A stretch of 64,000 bases of DNA from Asaia bogorensis. Its GTDB lineage: Bacteria; Pseudomonadota; Alphaproteobacteria; Acetobacterales; Acetobacteraceae. Of the stretch, positions 52,006 to 63,600 are shown in pieces (positions within the stretch are counted from its first letter, which is position 1; each line of letters begins with the position of its first letter). The notes under the pieces were generated by a model. That model was given only the letters and a program-made list of their open reading frames with translations, did no database searches and was not told the origin of the DNA. The DNA lies in the NCBI GenBank assembly GCA_945869965.1, contig CAMBRC010000011.1, positions 1-64,000 of the forward strand, read 5' to 3'. The position numbers and the translations under genes were made by a program.

Positions 52006-53016
52006 ATGGCACACGCCCACCCCCCCAGCGGTCAGCCAGCCATTCGCCAGCGACCGCCCGCCCATGCCCGCCCGTTACCGCTGCGCGTCGGCACCCGCGG
52101 CTCGCCGCTGGCGCTGTGGCAGACCCGTTTTTTCCTTCAGCGCCTGTCCGGCTTCTGTCCGGTGCTGCGCGACATGGATGTGTTCGAGGAACACCCCATC
52201 CGCACCACCGGCGACGCTAGCCAGGCGGCCGGCACACGGCTGGCCGATCTCGGCGGCAAGGGCCTGTTCGCCAAGGAGATCCACGTGGCGCTGCTCGACC
52301 GCCGGATCGATTTTGCGGTGCATTCGCTCAAGGACCTGGAAACCGAGTTGCCGCCGGGGATCATGCTGGCTTGCACGCTGGTGCGCGAGGATGCGCGCGA
52401 TGCGCTGATCCTGCCTGCTCCTGCCGTCCCCGGCGCCGCGCCTTTAGACTGCTTGCCGCACGGCGCACTGATCGGCACCTCCTCGCTGCGGCGCCAGGCG
52501 CAATTGGCGCATCTGCGGCCCGACCTGCGGTTCGATACCATTCGTGGCAATGTCGGCGGGCGGATCGAGCGCATAAGGCGCGGCGATTTCGGCGCCACCG
52601 TGCTGGCGTTGGCCGGGATGAAGCGGCTGGGGCTGGAGGATGAGGTCGGGCTGGTGCTCGATCCCAGCCTGATGCTGCCGGCGGCGTGCCAGGGGATTGT
52701 CGGGATCACCGTGCGGGCGGACGACATCGAGTTGTGCACCATGCTGTCCGCCATCGAGGACCCCGACGCCAGCGCCGTCTCGCGCGCCGAGCGGGCATTG
52801 CTGGCAGCCCTGGACGGCTCCTGCCGCACCCCGATCGGCGGCCACGCGACGATCGAAGCGGATGACCAACTCCGCCTCACCGGCCTGGTCGCCCGCGCCG
52901 ATGGCAGCTTCCTGCTGCGCCGCGCCATCACCGGCGATCGCGCAGATGCCGCCCGGCTGGGGAGCGAACTCGGCGCCAGCCTGCGCGCCGACACGCCGCG
53001 GGACATCCTTGGCTGA
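52006..53016 (+). CDS. hemC: Porphobilinogen deaminase (hydroxymethylbilane synthase)
   Basis: This 336-residue enzyme links four porphobilinogens in haem synthesis. VGTRGSPLALWQT, GKGLFAKEIHVALLDRRIDFAVHSLKDLE, GTSSLRRQAQL and FDTIRGNVGGRIERI are conserved. DGSCRTPIGGHA holds the cysteine that carries the dipyrromethane cofactor. The N-terminal 25 residues are a Pro/His-rich extension. It heads the hemC-hemD-mic60-hemY-like operon. Confidence 0.97.
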   Translation: MAHAHPPSGQPAIRQRPPAHARPLPLRVGTRGSPLALWQTRFFLQRLSGFCPVLRDMDVFEEHPIRTTGDASQAAGTRLADLGGKGLFAKEIHVALLDRRIDFAVHSLKDLETELPPGIMLACTLVREDARDALILPAPAVPGAAPLDCLPHGALIGTSSLRRQAQLAHLRPDLRFDTIRGNVGGRIERIRRGDFGATVLALAGMKRLGLEDEVGLVLDPSLMLPAACQGIVGITVRADDIELCTMLSAIEDPDASAVSRAERALLAALDGSCRTPIGGHATIEADDQLRLTGLVARADGSFLLRRAITGDRADAARLGSELGASLRADTPRDILG

Positions 53017-53737
53017 ACGTGGCCATGCCCCTGGCGGCGTGTTGATCACCCGCCCCGATCCAGGCGCCCAAGACACTGCGGCGCGCGTGACGGCGCTGGG
53101 CTACACGCCGATCGCCGCCCCGATGCTCGCCATCCGCCCCCTGCCCGCCCGGTTGCCTGCCAAGATCCAGGCCGTGCTGCTGACCAGCGCCAACGCCCTG
53201 CCGGCCCTGCCCGCCGCGCTGCACGCCCTGCCGCTGCTGGCCGTGGGCGATGCCACCGCCGCCCGCGCCCGCGCCGCCGGCTTTGCAACGGTCACCAGTG
53301 CCAACGGCGACGCCACGGCGCTGGCGGCGCTAGTGGCGCGAAGCCTTACCCCGGCGAACGGCGCGCTGCTGCTGCCGACAGCGCGCGGCGAGGGCATGGC
53401 GCTGGCCGGGCTATTGCGCGCCGCCGGGTTTGCCGTGTGGCGCCGCACGGTCTATGTTGCACTGCCGCAAAACATGCTCGCGCGCCCCGCCGCCGAGGCG
53501 TTGTCGCGCGGCACGGTCGTGGCGGCACTATTTTTTTCGGCGGCCACGGCGCGGCAGTTCGCCACGCTGTTGCCCGCCGCACTGCCGGTCGCGTGCCTCA
53601 AGGCGGTCGATGCGCTGGCGCTGTCCGCGGCGGTCGCGGCGCCGCTCGCCGCCCTGCCCTGGCGCCGCCTCCGTGTTGCCGCACAGCCGACCCAGGATGC
53701 CTTGCTGACCCTGCTCGCGGATCCCAACCATGAGTGA
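53009..53737 (+). CDS. hemD: Uroporphyrinogen-III synthase
   Basis: This 242-residue enzyme cyclises hydroxymethylbilane with ring inversion. The family is poorly conserved, but GVLITRPDPGAQDTAARVTALGYTPIAAPML at the start, VLLTSANALPAL, LLAVGDATAARARAAGF, and LFFSAATARQFATLL fit it. The likely start is TTG 53009, overlapping hemC by eight bases; GTG 53039 is an alternative. Its position after hemC supports the call. Confidence 0.9.
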   Translation: MAERGHAPGGVLITRPDPGAQDTAARVTALGYTPIAAPMLAIRPLPARLPAKIQAVLLTSANALPALPAALHALPLLAVGDATAARARAAGFATVTSANGDATALAALVARSLTPANGALLLPTARGEGMALAGLLRAAGFAVWRRTVYVALPQNMLARPAAEALSRGTVVAALFFSAATARQFATLLPAALPVACLKAVDALALSAAVAAPLAALPWRRLRVAAQPTQDALLTLLADPNHE

Positions 53738-54629
53738 CCCCGCCATCCCCGCCAAATCGCTCGCGCTGCCCGCTCCCGGCGGCGACGACAAGCCGGCAAC
53801 AACATCCGCCGCCCCGCGCGCGCGCCCGGCCGACTCGCGCGGCGCCGGGTTCGTGCTGACCGCGCTGGCCGTGGTGTTGCTGTTTGCCGGGCTCACATGG
53901 GTCTGGACCCAGCAGCAGCAGTTTGCCGAAGCCGCCGACGTCGCGGCGCTGCGCGAGCAACTGCGCACGCTGCAACTGCGCCTGGCCCAGGCCGAACAGC
54001 GTCAGCCCGCCACGTCGGCCGCCACCGACCTGCGTCCACTGGAATCCCGCCTGTCCGCGCTGGAACAACGTCCGGCCGCTGTCGCCGCCGACCCTGCGAT
54101 GGCCGGCCGGCTGGCGGCGCTGGACCAGCGCGTGCTCGCCGCCGAGCGCGCCGCCGCCCGCACGCTGCACCTCGCCCGGCTGCAACGCGCCGTCATTGCG
54201 CTCGACGCCGGCCAGCCCCTGGGCGAGCTTCCCGGCGCGCCACCCGCCCTCACCCGCTTCACCAGCAGCGCGCCGCCGACCCTGACGGCACTGCGCCTCG
54301 ATTTCCCCGCCGCGGCCCAGCGCGCCCGCGCCGCCAGCCCCACCGCCGATTCCGAGCAAGGCATCGGCGCGCGCATCTGGCAGCGCGTGCTCAACCTGGT
54401 GACGGTGCGCGCCGGCGATACCGTGCTGGTGGGCACGCCCGCCGCCATCGTGCTCGGGCAAGCCAGCGAGCGCCTCGGCAGCGGCGATCTCGCCGGCGCG
54501 GTAGCGGCACTGGACGCCCTTGATCCCGCCGGCAGCGCCGCCATCGTTGACTGGCGCACCGCCGCCACCAGCCTGCTGGCCGCCCGCTCCGCCCTCGCCG
54601 CCCTGATGGCCCCCGGGATCGCCGAGTAA
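53730..54629 (+). CDS. Alphaproteobacterial Mic60 (mitofilin-like) membrane-shaping protein
   Basis: This 299-residue protein overlaps hemD by eight bases. A cytoplasmic Pro/Ala-rich end is followed by one transmembrane helix (GAGFVLTALAVVLLFAGLTW, about 38-60), a coiled coil (about 70-150) and a C-terminal helical domain ending ALMAPGIAE. Alphaproteobacterial Mic60 homologues of mitochondrial mitofilin are known to sit in the haem operon between hemD and a HemY-N gene, exactly as here. They form contact sites and shape intracytoplasmic membranes. Sequence conservation is low, so position and architecture carry the call. Confidence 0.8.
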   Translation: MSDPAIPAKSLALPAPGGDDKPATTSAAPRARPADSRGAGFVLTALAVVLLFAGLTWVWTQQQQFAEAADVAALREQLRTLQLRLAQAEQRQPATSAATDLRPLESRLSALEQRPAAVAADPAMAGRLAALDQRVLAAERAAARTLHLARLQRAVIALDAGQPLGELPGAPPALTRFTSSAPPTLTALRLDFPAAAQRARAASPTADSEQGIGARIWQRVLNLVTVRAGDTVLVGTPAAIVLGQASERLGSGDLAGAVAALDALDPAGSAAIVDWRTAATSLLAARSALAALMAPGIAE

Positions 54630-55882
54630 TGCGCCGCGTCATTTGGCTGCTCAGCGCCACCGCCGCCGCCGTCGCCCTGGCCTGGTGGCTCGCCCATTTG
54701 CCCGGCACCGTCGCGCTGATCGGCTTCGGCTACACCATCGAGGCAGCAACCCCGGTCGCCTTGGTCGCCGGCGCCCTGCTGCTGCTCGCCCTGCTGCTGG
54801 TGCTGCGCCTGTTAATGGCGCTGCTCGGCATTCCCAGCGCGCTCCGCTTCTGGCGGCGCGACCACCAGCGCCGCGGCGGCGATACCGCCGTCGGCCGCGC
54901 CTTGGTGGCCCTGGCCGCCGGCGAGGCCGTGCCCGCCCGCCGCGCCGCCCGACACGCCCGCGACGCCCTCGGCGACACACCCCAAACACTGTTGCTCGCC
55001 GCCGAATCCGCCCGCCTCGCCGGGAACCGGGCCGAGGCCGAGGCGTGCTACCAGCTCCTGCTGGCCCGCCCCGACGGCGCCTTCCTCGGCCTGCGCGGCC
55101 TGTTCCGCCTGGCGGTCGAACGCGAGGACTGGACCGAAGCCACCAGCCTCGCCCGCCGCGCCGAGGCGTTGCAGCCCGGTGGCAACTGGCTGCGTGACGC
55201 CCGGCTGCGCCTGGCCACGCAAACCGGCGACTGGTCGCGCGCCCGTGCCCTGGCCGGCCCTGACCTGCCCGAGGAACTGGTCGTTGCCGCCGCCGCGACC
55301 GCCGAGGCTGATCCTGAAGCCGCCGCCCGGCTGGCCCGGCAAGCCTGGAAGGCCAACCCCACCTTCCCGCCGGCCGTCATCGCCCATGCCAGCGCCCTGA
55401 AGCACGAAGGCCACGACGCCCGCGCCGAGGAGGTTATCCTCGCCGCCTGGCGCGCCGCCCCCCACCCGGACCTCGCCGCCTTCCTGCTCGCCGACGCGCC
55501 CGACGCCGCGGCAAAGCTACGCAGCGCCACAAAGCTCTCCAACGTCAACGCCGAATGCGCCGAAACCCAATACCTCCTGGGCCGCCTGTCCCTGGAAGCC
55601 GGCGAGCGCCGCGAGGCCAGCTTCCACGCCGAACGCGCCCGCGCCCTGGCACGCCCGACCCAACGCATCTACCTACTGCTGGCCGATATCGCCGCCGCCG
55701 AAGGGCGCGATGCCGCACCCCTGCTGCACGCCGCCGTCACCGCCCCCGCCGACCCCGCCTGGCGCTGCGGCCAATGCGGCACCGCGCACCGGCAATGGCA
55801 TCTGACATGCCCCACCTGCCACAGCATGGCACGCATCTCGTGGGACAGCCCCGCCGGGCCGGCGCTGTTGGGAGCGAGCTGA
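54629..55882 (+). CDS. HemY N-terminal-like TPR protein with a C-terminal zinc-ribbon-like motif
   Basis: This 417-residue protein shares one base with the mic60 stop (TAATG). Two N-terminal helices (about 5-24 and 38-66) are followed by LRFWRRDHQRRGGDTAVGRALVALAAGEA, the HemY-N signature, and several TPR-like helix pairs. The C-terminus reads WRCGQCG, then W-x-L-T-CPTC: C380-x2-C383 and C394-x2-C397, like the rubredoxin-type ribbon of LapB. This links it to LapB-like envelope regulators. It is not the protoporphyrinogen oxidase also called HemY. Confidence 0.88.
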   Translation: MRRVIWLLSATAAAVALAWWLAHLPGTVALIGFGYTIEAATPVALVAGALLLLALLLVLRLLMALLGIPSALRFWRRDHQRRGGDTAVGRALVALAAGEAVPARRAARHARDALGDTPQTLLLAAESARLAGNRAEAEACYQLLLARPDGAFLGLRGLFRLAVEREDWTEATSLARRAEALQPGGNWLRDARLRLATQTGDWSRARALAGPDLPEELVVAAAATAEADPEAAARLARQAWKANPTFPPAVIAHASALKHEGHDARAEEVILAAWRAAPHPDLAAFLLADAPDAAAKLRSATKLSNVNAECAETQYLLGRLSLEAGERREASFHAERARALARPTQRIYLLLADIAAAEGRDAAPLLHAAVTAPADPAWRCGQCGTAHRQWHLTCPTCHSMARISWDSPAGPALLGAS

Positions 55883-55943
55883 CGTAAGCAAGGCCGGCTC
55901 CGCCTGGCGGGCCAGGCAGCGCAGCGCCAGCATGGCGTTCCGA

Positions 55944-56729
55944 TCATCTGAAGCTCGCCGCTACCGCGGTCGGCGTTATGAAGTTGTTCCGCGCATACTT
56001 CACCAGCCCTTCAACCTTCCCCTTGTCGTGGCCCTTTCCCGGACGGCCGAAGCGGTCACGGAACAGATAATGGCTGACGAGTTCGGTGAAGGCTCCGGTC
56101 CGCTCGCGCCGCCCATCGCCACAGATCTTCGCCACCGCGATCTTGGTGTTGTCGTACAGGATCGACTGCGGCACGCCCTCGAAGAAGCCGAACGCCGCGA
56201 CGTGCCCATCCAGGAACGCCTCCGTCGTCTGCCGCGGATACGCCTTCACGAAGCAGGCGTCCGACTGCGGCAGATCCAGGCAGAAGAAATGGATCTCCTG
56301 CCGCACACCGCCGATCACCCCCACCGCCGCGCCGAAGTCCACCTGTGCCTGCCCCGGCGGGTGCGACAGCGGCACATACTTCTCCCGCTCCCGCACCCGG
56401 CTCAGCCGGACATAGTCCTTCACCACCGTGTAGCCGCCGCCATAGCCATGCTCGTCGCGCAGACACTCGAAGATCCGCTTGGTCGTGTGACGCTGCTTCA
56501 CCGGCGCCGTCATGTCGGCAGCCAGGATCGCGTCGATCACCGGAACCCGTGGACCCAGCTTCGGCTTCGCTATCGGCTTCACCCGTGTGTAGCCGGGCGG
56601 CAGCGAAAACCGGCACATCTTCGACACCGTCTCACGGCTTAGGCCAAAAACGCGAGCCGCCTCGCGCCGGCTGCTCCCATCGTCGAACACAAACCGACGA
56701 ACCGATGCATAGACCTCCACGGCAAACAT
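55944..56729 (-). pseudogene. istA: Truncated IS21-family transposase IstA
   Basis: About 262 residues of a normally roughly 500-residue transposase are kept, starting MFAVEVYASVRRFVFDDGSSRREAARVFGLSRETV (helix-turn-helix). GQAQVDFGAAVGVIGG and FDFEGVP-like SILYDNTKIAV are parts of the DDE integrase core, and GHDKGKVEGLVKYARNNF reaches the third acidic residue. The reading ends shortly after at a TGA where the sequence becomes unrelated. The helper gene istB is absent, so the element cannot move. Confidence 0.85.
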
Positions 56730-56772
56730 CCCCGCCGGCCCTAAAGAGGCCAACCTACCAACCGGCCAGGTT

Positions 56773-56994
56773 TTACCCCGCCGCGCTCAGCACAACGCCG
56801 GCGCTCCAGTGGCTGAGTTTGTCACCGCCGTGCACAGCGGTGGGGCCCAAACCGAACACACCGGCCGCGCCATCCTGCAACTGCGCCTTAAACAGCTTGG
56901 CGAGCTCCGCCAACGTCTTCTTGCCATTGATCGCCGCCAGCGCCACCTTCGCCTTGAATACCGGGCTGTGCGTCCGTCGTGTTCGTTTCGTCAT
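56773..56994 (-). pseudogene. IS3-family OrfA remnant with an internal deletion
   Basis: The first residues, MTKRTRRTHSPVFKAKVALAA followed by KKTLAELAKLF, are a typical IS3-group OrfA helix-turn-helix start. The frame then jumps to KAQLQDGAAGVFG, missing about ten residues (the usual DVHPNQITQW). After GVFG the reading continues into what looks like the left end of the IS21 element, so the remaining OrfA and all of OrfB are lost. Confidence 0.75.
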
Positions 56995-57239
56995 GTCCGC
57001 CCCTGATCCGCGGCAAAACCGCCGCCGTCAGGCAGGAAATCCAACGATCGGCCTGTCCGAATTTCCCGAGCCACCTCTTTCAGCTCCTCGCGCACATCAA
57101 CCGTCCGAGGCCGACCGCCCCGCTTGGCAGGGCGGATCAACGGCCGGACCACCGCCCACTCCGGATCCGTCATGTCGCTCGGGTAACGCAAACCGCGCCG
57201 ACCCGCCGCGCGCCGATGTTCGGCCGTCCAGGTCATCAT
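56991..57239 (-). pseudogene. IS5-family transposase N-terminal remnant
   Basis: MTWTAEHRRAAGRRGLRYPSD, TDPEWAVVRPLIRPAKRGGRPRTVDVREEL is the DUF4096-type start of IS5/IS1031 transposases. Similarity ends near residue 50, after which the reading passes into the presumed left end of the IS3 remnant (GGGFAADQGRT). The catalytic domain is gone. Confidence 0.8.
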
Positions 57240-57634
57240 CCCCTCCGCGAACCGTCACGCGGAACAGAGAATCACATCCGACTCCTACGACTCAACTTCT
57301 TTCCGGATGGGCTCTCCAAAAACAGCTACTCCGGTAAGGTCTCTGAAACCACTCCCCGGCCATCATGGTCTAGTCCGGAGTGAACAGAGCTGAGCGCTTG
57401 ATATGCCCACTACGCTTCATAAAAAATTACAAGCAACGTGAAAGTGAACCCCAGGTCGACAACGAGATCTGATCCCGTCTAGACCTCGCCGACCCGCTCC
57501 GCGTTCGATCACGCCACACCGACCGCAACAACCCCCTTCGGCATAATCTGCAAAAAAAGAAACAAAAATTGCACGATTAATTTCTCATTTTCGACGCATA
57601 ACTCTGTTGTTGCTTAATAAATTTAGGAATCAAA
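57240..57634. other. 395-base gap: IS5 left end, then AT-rich upstream region of the RTX gene
   Basis: Up to 57314 the sequence is the IS5-type left end. From about 57400 base composition turns A+T-rich, which is unusual for this window and typical of a promoter region. A run around 57545-57625 contains many A/T tracts, and AGGA at 57625 is the ribosome site for the RTX gene. I cannot place a promoter with confidence and see no other gene. Confidence 0.5.
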
Positions 57635-60600
57635 ATGGCTCAGTTCTCGTCGACCGCAGCGAACGATTTCAAGACCATCAATTTCTTCGCCGGATTCAGC
57701 AAAATTTCTGCGAGCACAATCACCGTATCGCCCAGCGGCTTCCGCCTGACACTCTCCGCCACTGAATACCTTGATGTCACCGGCACCTTCACCTATGCCG
57801 CTGGCGCGCCGAACAGCGGCAACATTACCGCGATTGAGCGCTTTGTCTCCGCCGCCAGTGTGAATGTGCTGTCTGGCATCAGCGTGCCGGTCGGCACTGC
57901 GATCGCTTTCGCCGCTTTCCCCACTGCGTCGATGAACCCTTCGGGCCTTTTTTCGGGCAACGACACCATCAGCGGCTCGGCCTTCAATGACAGCCTGGCT
58001 GGTTTTGCCGGCAAGGACGCGGTCGACGGTGGCGGCGGGATCGATACGATCCTCTACACGGAAAAAAATACCCCCGTCGTAGTGACCCTCAACGGCGCGA
58101 TCGCCGCCACGGTCACTGTCGGCGGCGTGGCCGAGGACACCATCAGCAACATCGAGAATGTCACCGGCGGTAACGGCAACGACATCCTGACCGGTGACAG
58201 CCTGGCCAACGCCCTGAGTGGCGGCGGCGGCAACGACATCCTCATGGGCGCCGGCGGGGTGGACATGCTGGACGGCGGCAGCGGCATCGATACCGCAGAT
58301 TTCTCTGACCAATCACTCGGCGTCACCCTGACGCTGTCTGGCGCGATTGTCGCCACCAGCAAGCTCGGCGGCGTGAACGCTGATGGCGTCGTCAACATCG
58401 AAAACATCAAGGGCGGTTCCGGCGCGGATACCCTGACCGGCGATGCCCAGGCCAACACCCTTCAAGGCGGCGCCAACGACGACGTGCTGACCGGCCTCGG
58501 CGGCAAGGACGTGCTGGATGGCGGGACCGGCGCGGACACGGCGCGCTATTCAGAGAAGACCACCTCGGTCGTCGTGACATTGAACGGCGACAGCGATGTG
58601 TCGCTGATGATCGGCGGCGTGGCCGAGGACACACTGCGCGGCATCGAGAACATCACCGGTGACACGGCCGCCGACACCATCACCGGCGACAGCCTCGCCA
58701 ACGTCTTCGACGGCGGATTGGGCGACGACATCCTGGCCGGTCTGGCCGGCAATGACGTGCTCGACGGCAATGGCGGTGTCGACACCGCCAGCTACGCCGA
58801 GAGCGCGGCCGCCGTCGTCATGACGCTGGCCGGCGCCGCCGACACCACGGTCACCATCGGCGGCGTCGCCGAGGACACAATCCGCAATATCGAGAACATC
58901 ATCGGCGGTACGGCTGGCGACACGATCACCGGCGACAGCCTGGCCAACACGCTGTCCGGACGAGGCGGCGCCGACATCCTCGATGGCGGCGCGGGCATCG
59001 ATACGGCGAGCTATGCCGAGGCAACCGATGCCGTTGCCGTCACCCTGAACGGCGCGACTGCGGCCCAGGTGACCGTTGGCGGCAGCGCCGACGACACAAT
59101 CCGCAACATCGAGAACCTGATCGGTGGATCGGGCGACGATACGTTCCAGGGCGACCTGCTCGTCAACGCCCTGTCCGGTGGCGCCGGTGACGACACGCTG
59201 GCCGGCATGGGCGGGCTCGATGTGCTCGACGGCGGGCTGGGCAGCGACACCGCGTCATTCGCCGACAAGACCCTGGCGGTCGTCGTGACCCTGAACGGGG
59301 GCCTGCCGGTGATCGCCAAGGTTGGCGGTATCAACGACGACACCCTGCGCAACATCGAGAATGTGACCGGCGGCGGCGCCGACCGGATCACTGGCGGCGT
59401 CGGCATCGACATCATCGACGGCGGCACCGGCATCGACACCGCCATTTACTCTGACACGACAGGCCCGATCTCGGTGGTGCTCAACGGCAGCACAAACGCC
59501 ATGGTGACGATCGGCGGGGTTGCCCAGGATATCATCCGCAACATCGAGAACATCGTCGGCGGCAGCGGCATCGACCAGATCGTCGGCGACGCATTGGTGA
59601 ACGTCATCGATGGCGGCGGCGGCGATGACCTGCTCCGCGGCGGCGGCGGCATCGACATTCTCGACGGCGGAACCGGCCTCGATACTGCCTATTACGACAC
59701 CGCCTCGCAGTCGGTCGTGGTCACCTTGACCGGCAGCATCGCCACCACGGTCAAGATCAACGGCGTCAACGACGACCAGATCCGCAACATCGAGCGGGTG
59801 TTCGGCGGCTCGGCAGCCGACATCCTCACCGGTGACGGTGCCGACAACCTGCTCCGCGGCGGCGGCGGGATCGACATACTCGATGGCGGCGTTGGCGCCG
59901 ACACAGTGGATTTCCGCGACAAGACGCAGCCGGTTGTGCTGACCCTGAACGGCGCAAACGTGGCGACCGCCACGGTCAATGGCGTGGCCGAAGACCAGGT
60001 GCGCAACTTCGAGGGCATCATGGGCGGCAGCGGCGATGACACGCTGACTGGCGACGTCCTGCGCAACACTTTGACCGGCGGCCTGGGGACCGATGCCCTG
60101 TCCGGCGGCGCGGGCGATGACTCACTGACCGGTGGCGGTGGTGCCGACACGCTCGACGGCGGTGCGAACCTGGACACCGCGGTTTACTCGGACAAGACCT
60201 TGGTGGTTTCCGTCACGCTCAATGGCGCGATCAATACCACGCTGACGGTTGACGGCATCGCCGAGGATACGCTGCGCAACATCGAGAACGTCGTCGGCGG
60301 GTCGGCCGGCGATGTCCTGGTCGGTGACGCAATGGCCAACTTCTTCGATGGCGGCGGCGGCAACGACCTCCTGATCGGTGGTGGCGGCAACGACATCCTG
60401 GAAGGTGGGCTCGGAATCGACACCGCCTCCTTCGCCGACAAGATCGCCCCCGTCATCGTTAACCTCAACCAGCCATTCGCCGCGACCGTGAAGGTGGGAG
60501 GCGTTGACGAGGACCAGCTGCGCAACATCGAAAACCTGATCGGCGGATCCGGCGACGACCTCCTCATCGGCAATTCCGTGGTCAACACGTTCGATGGTGG

Positions 60601-63600
60601 CGCGGGCAACGATACGCTGCGCGGTGGCGGCGGGCTGGACGTGCTCGACGGCAATACCGGCATCGACACCGCCGATTACGGCGATGCGGTGCTGCCGGTT
60701 TCGGTCGCGCTCAACGGCGCGCTGAACGCCACGGCATCGATCGCCGGCATTGCCGCCGACTCCCTGCGCAACATCGAGAATGTGGTCGGCGGCATTGGCG
60801 CCGACGTGCTGACCGGCGATAGCCTCGCCAACAAGCTGGCCGGCGGCGATGGCGACGACACCCTGTCCGGCCGCGCCGGCAACGACGAGCTGGATGGCGG
60901 GGCCGGCACCGATACCGCCGACTACGCCGACAAGGTGAGCGTGGTTTCGGTGGTCCTCAACACGGCCACCAATGCGACGGTGAACGTCAACGGTGTGGCC
61001 GAAGACGTTATCCGAAACATCGAGAACATCACCGGCGGCAGCGCCAGCGACATCCTCACCGGCGACAGCGCGGCCAACACATTGAACGGCGGGCTGGGCG
61101 GCGACACGCTGGCCGGCGACGCCGGCGACGACCTGCTGATCGGCGGCGGTGGCACCGACGCATTGAATGGCGGCATCGGCAGCGACACGGCGTCATACGC
61201 CGAGAAGCTGGTGGCGGTTTCGGTTACCCTGAACGGGGCGACCAATGCCGCGGTCAGCATCGGCGGAGTGGCGGAAGACACGGTCCAGAACGTCGAGAAC
61301 ATCATCGGCGGCAGCGCGGCCGACACCCTCACTGGCGACGGCTTGGCCAACACACTCTCCGGCCGTGCCGGCAACGACACCCTCGATGGTGCCGGCGGGC
61401 TCGACACTGCCGACTACTCGGAAAAGACCACCAGCGTCGTTGTCACCTTGAATGGCGCCAGCCCCGTGGTGGTAAGCGTCGCCGGCAAGAGCGAAGACAC
61501 GATCAGCAACATCGAGAACATCACCGGCGGCGCCGCGGCTGACACGCTGATCGGCGACAGCCTGGCCAACGTGCTCAAGGGCGGAGCTGGCAACGATATC
61601 CTGCAAGGCCTCGGCGGTCTGGATACCCTGGACGGCGGCACCGGCAGCGACACGGCCCTTTTCTCCGACCAGACCCAAGCCGTGGTGCTCGTTCTCAGCG
61701 GTGCAACCTCGGCCCAGGCGACGATTGGCGGCGTAGCCGCCGACCGGATGGTCAACATCGAGAACGTCACCAGCGGGTCCGGAAACGACACTATCACCGG
61801 CGATGGCGCCTTCAACATGCTCATCGGCGGCGGCGGCGACGACTTCCTGGCCGGGATGGGCGGGCTGGACACGATCAACGGCGGAACCGGCAGCGACACT
61901 GTATCGTTCGCGGAAATGACCGCGCCGATACAGCTCAGCCTCAACGGCGGAGTCGCCGTGATCGCCCGCGTTGCCGGCATCGTCGAAGACACGGTCGTGA
62001 GCATCGAGAACGTCATTGGCGGCACCGTGGCCGACACCATCACCGGTGATGCCCTGGCCAACACGATCAGCGGCCGCGGCGGCAACGATATCCTCGATGG
62101 CGGTGCGGGTGTCGACACGGCGAACTATGCCGAAAAGACCGTGGCGGTTGTGGCAACCCTGAACGGCGGCACCGCCATCACCGTGTCCGTGGGCGGCATC
62201 GCGGAAGACAGCATCCGCAACTTCGAGAACATCGCTGGCGGCTCGGCGGGTGATACCCTCACCGGCGACGACCTGGCCAACCTTCTCGCCGGCGGCGGCG
62301 GTGCTGACATCCTGACCGGCCGTGGTGGCGCCGACGTGCTCGACGGCGGGATCGGTGTCGACACCGCGTCGTATGCCGAAAAGACCACGAGTGTTTCGGT
62401 CACACTGAACGGGGGTACTGACGCAATCGTCAATGTGGACGGTGTGGAGGAAGACACACTGCGCAACGTCGAAAACGTGATCGGTGGCTCCGGCGCTGAC
62501 GCGTTGACCGGCGACGATATCGCCAATGCGCTGACCGGCGGTGCCGGGGCGGATAGCCTGAACGGCGCCGATGGCAACGATACGCTTCGCGGCGGCGCGG
62601 ATGCCGACACGCTGGATGGTGGCGCCGGCAGCGATGTCGCGGATTATGCCGACAAGACGCAAGCGGTCATCGCCACATTGAACGGTGCTGCCGATGCCAC
62701 GGTGACGGTCAATGGCGTGGCCGAAGACACCATCCGCAACATCGAGAGCATCACTGGCGGTTCGAGCAATGACACGCTCACCGGCGACAGCGGGGCCAAC
62801 ACGCTGACCGGCGGCGGGGGCAACGACATGTTGCGCGGCGCGGCTGGCAACGACACGATCGATGGCGGCACCGGCGGTGGTGACACGGTGGATTTCAGCG
62901 ACAAGTCCAGTGCCGTGGCGCTCACTCTGAACGGCAGCTCGAGTGCCTCCGCGACAGTGGGTGGCCTCGCCGAGGACACAGTGCGCAACGTCGAGAACGT
63001 CATCGGTGGCTCGAACGACGACACGCTGACGGGCGACAGCAATGCCAACACCCTATCGGGTGGCCTGGGCAACGACACCCTGCGGGGCGCTTCTGGCAGC
63101 GACGTACTCGACGGCGGTGGCGGTAGCTCCGATACGGTCAGCTTCGGCGACAAGACCAGCGCCGTGGTGCTGACGCTGAACGGGGCCTCAAATGCGACGG
63201 CGACGGTTGGCGGTGCCGCCGAAGACACCGTGCGCAACATCGAGAACATAACCGGCGGTTCGGGCGACGATACGCTGACCGGCGACAGCCAGGCGAACAT
63301 CCTCTCGGGCGGCCTGGGCACCGATATCCTTCAAGGGCTTGGCGCCGAGGACACACTGGACGGCGGGGGCGGCACCGACACTGCCAACTATAGCGAGAAA
63401 ACCTCCGCGGTGGTTGTGGCGCTGAACACCGTGACCAATGCAACGGTGACTGTCGGCGGTGTCGCGGAGGACGTCATCCGCAACATCGAAAATATCCTTG
63501 GCGGAACCGCGGCCGACACGCTGAGCGGCGACGGAGCCAGCAACCAGTTCCGCGGCGGGGCAGGCAGCGATGTCCTCGACGGCGGCGCAGGCGCAGATAC

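Larger units (their letters stand above)
55944..57314 (-). mobile_element. Graveyard of three nested or abutting IS remnants
   Basis: Read leftwards from 57314: an IS5/IS1031-type left end (GAGCCCATCCGGAA is the complement of 57301-57314) and transposase start. Then, from about 57044, an IS3-type left end and OrfA start. Then, from about 56836, an IS21-type left end (TGTGCACGG) and istA start. Only the 5' part of each transposase remains. The simplest history is IS3 into IS5, IS21 into IS3, then deletion of everything beyond istA, stopping next to the haem operon. Confidence 0.7.

Noticed and set aside
54629..55882. Protoporphyrinogen oxidase HemY
   Set aside because: The protein has two N-terminal helices, TPR-like repeats and a Cys4 ribbon, with no FAD-binding motif; only the HemY-N name is shared.
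57545..57634. A sigma-70 promoter for the RTX gene
   Set aside because: AT-rich sequence and a TTGCAC box are present, but no -10 box at suitable spacing could be assigned.
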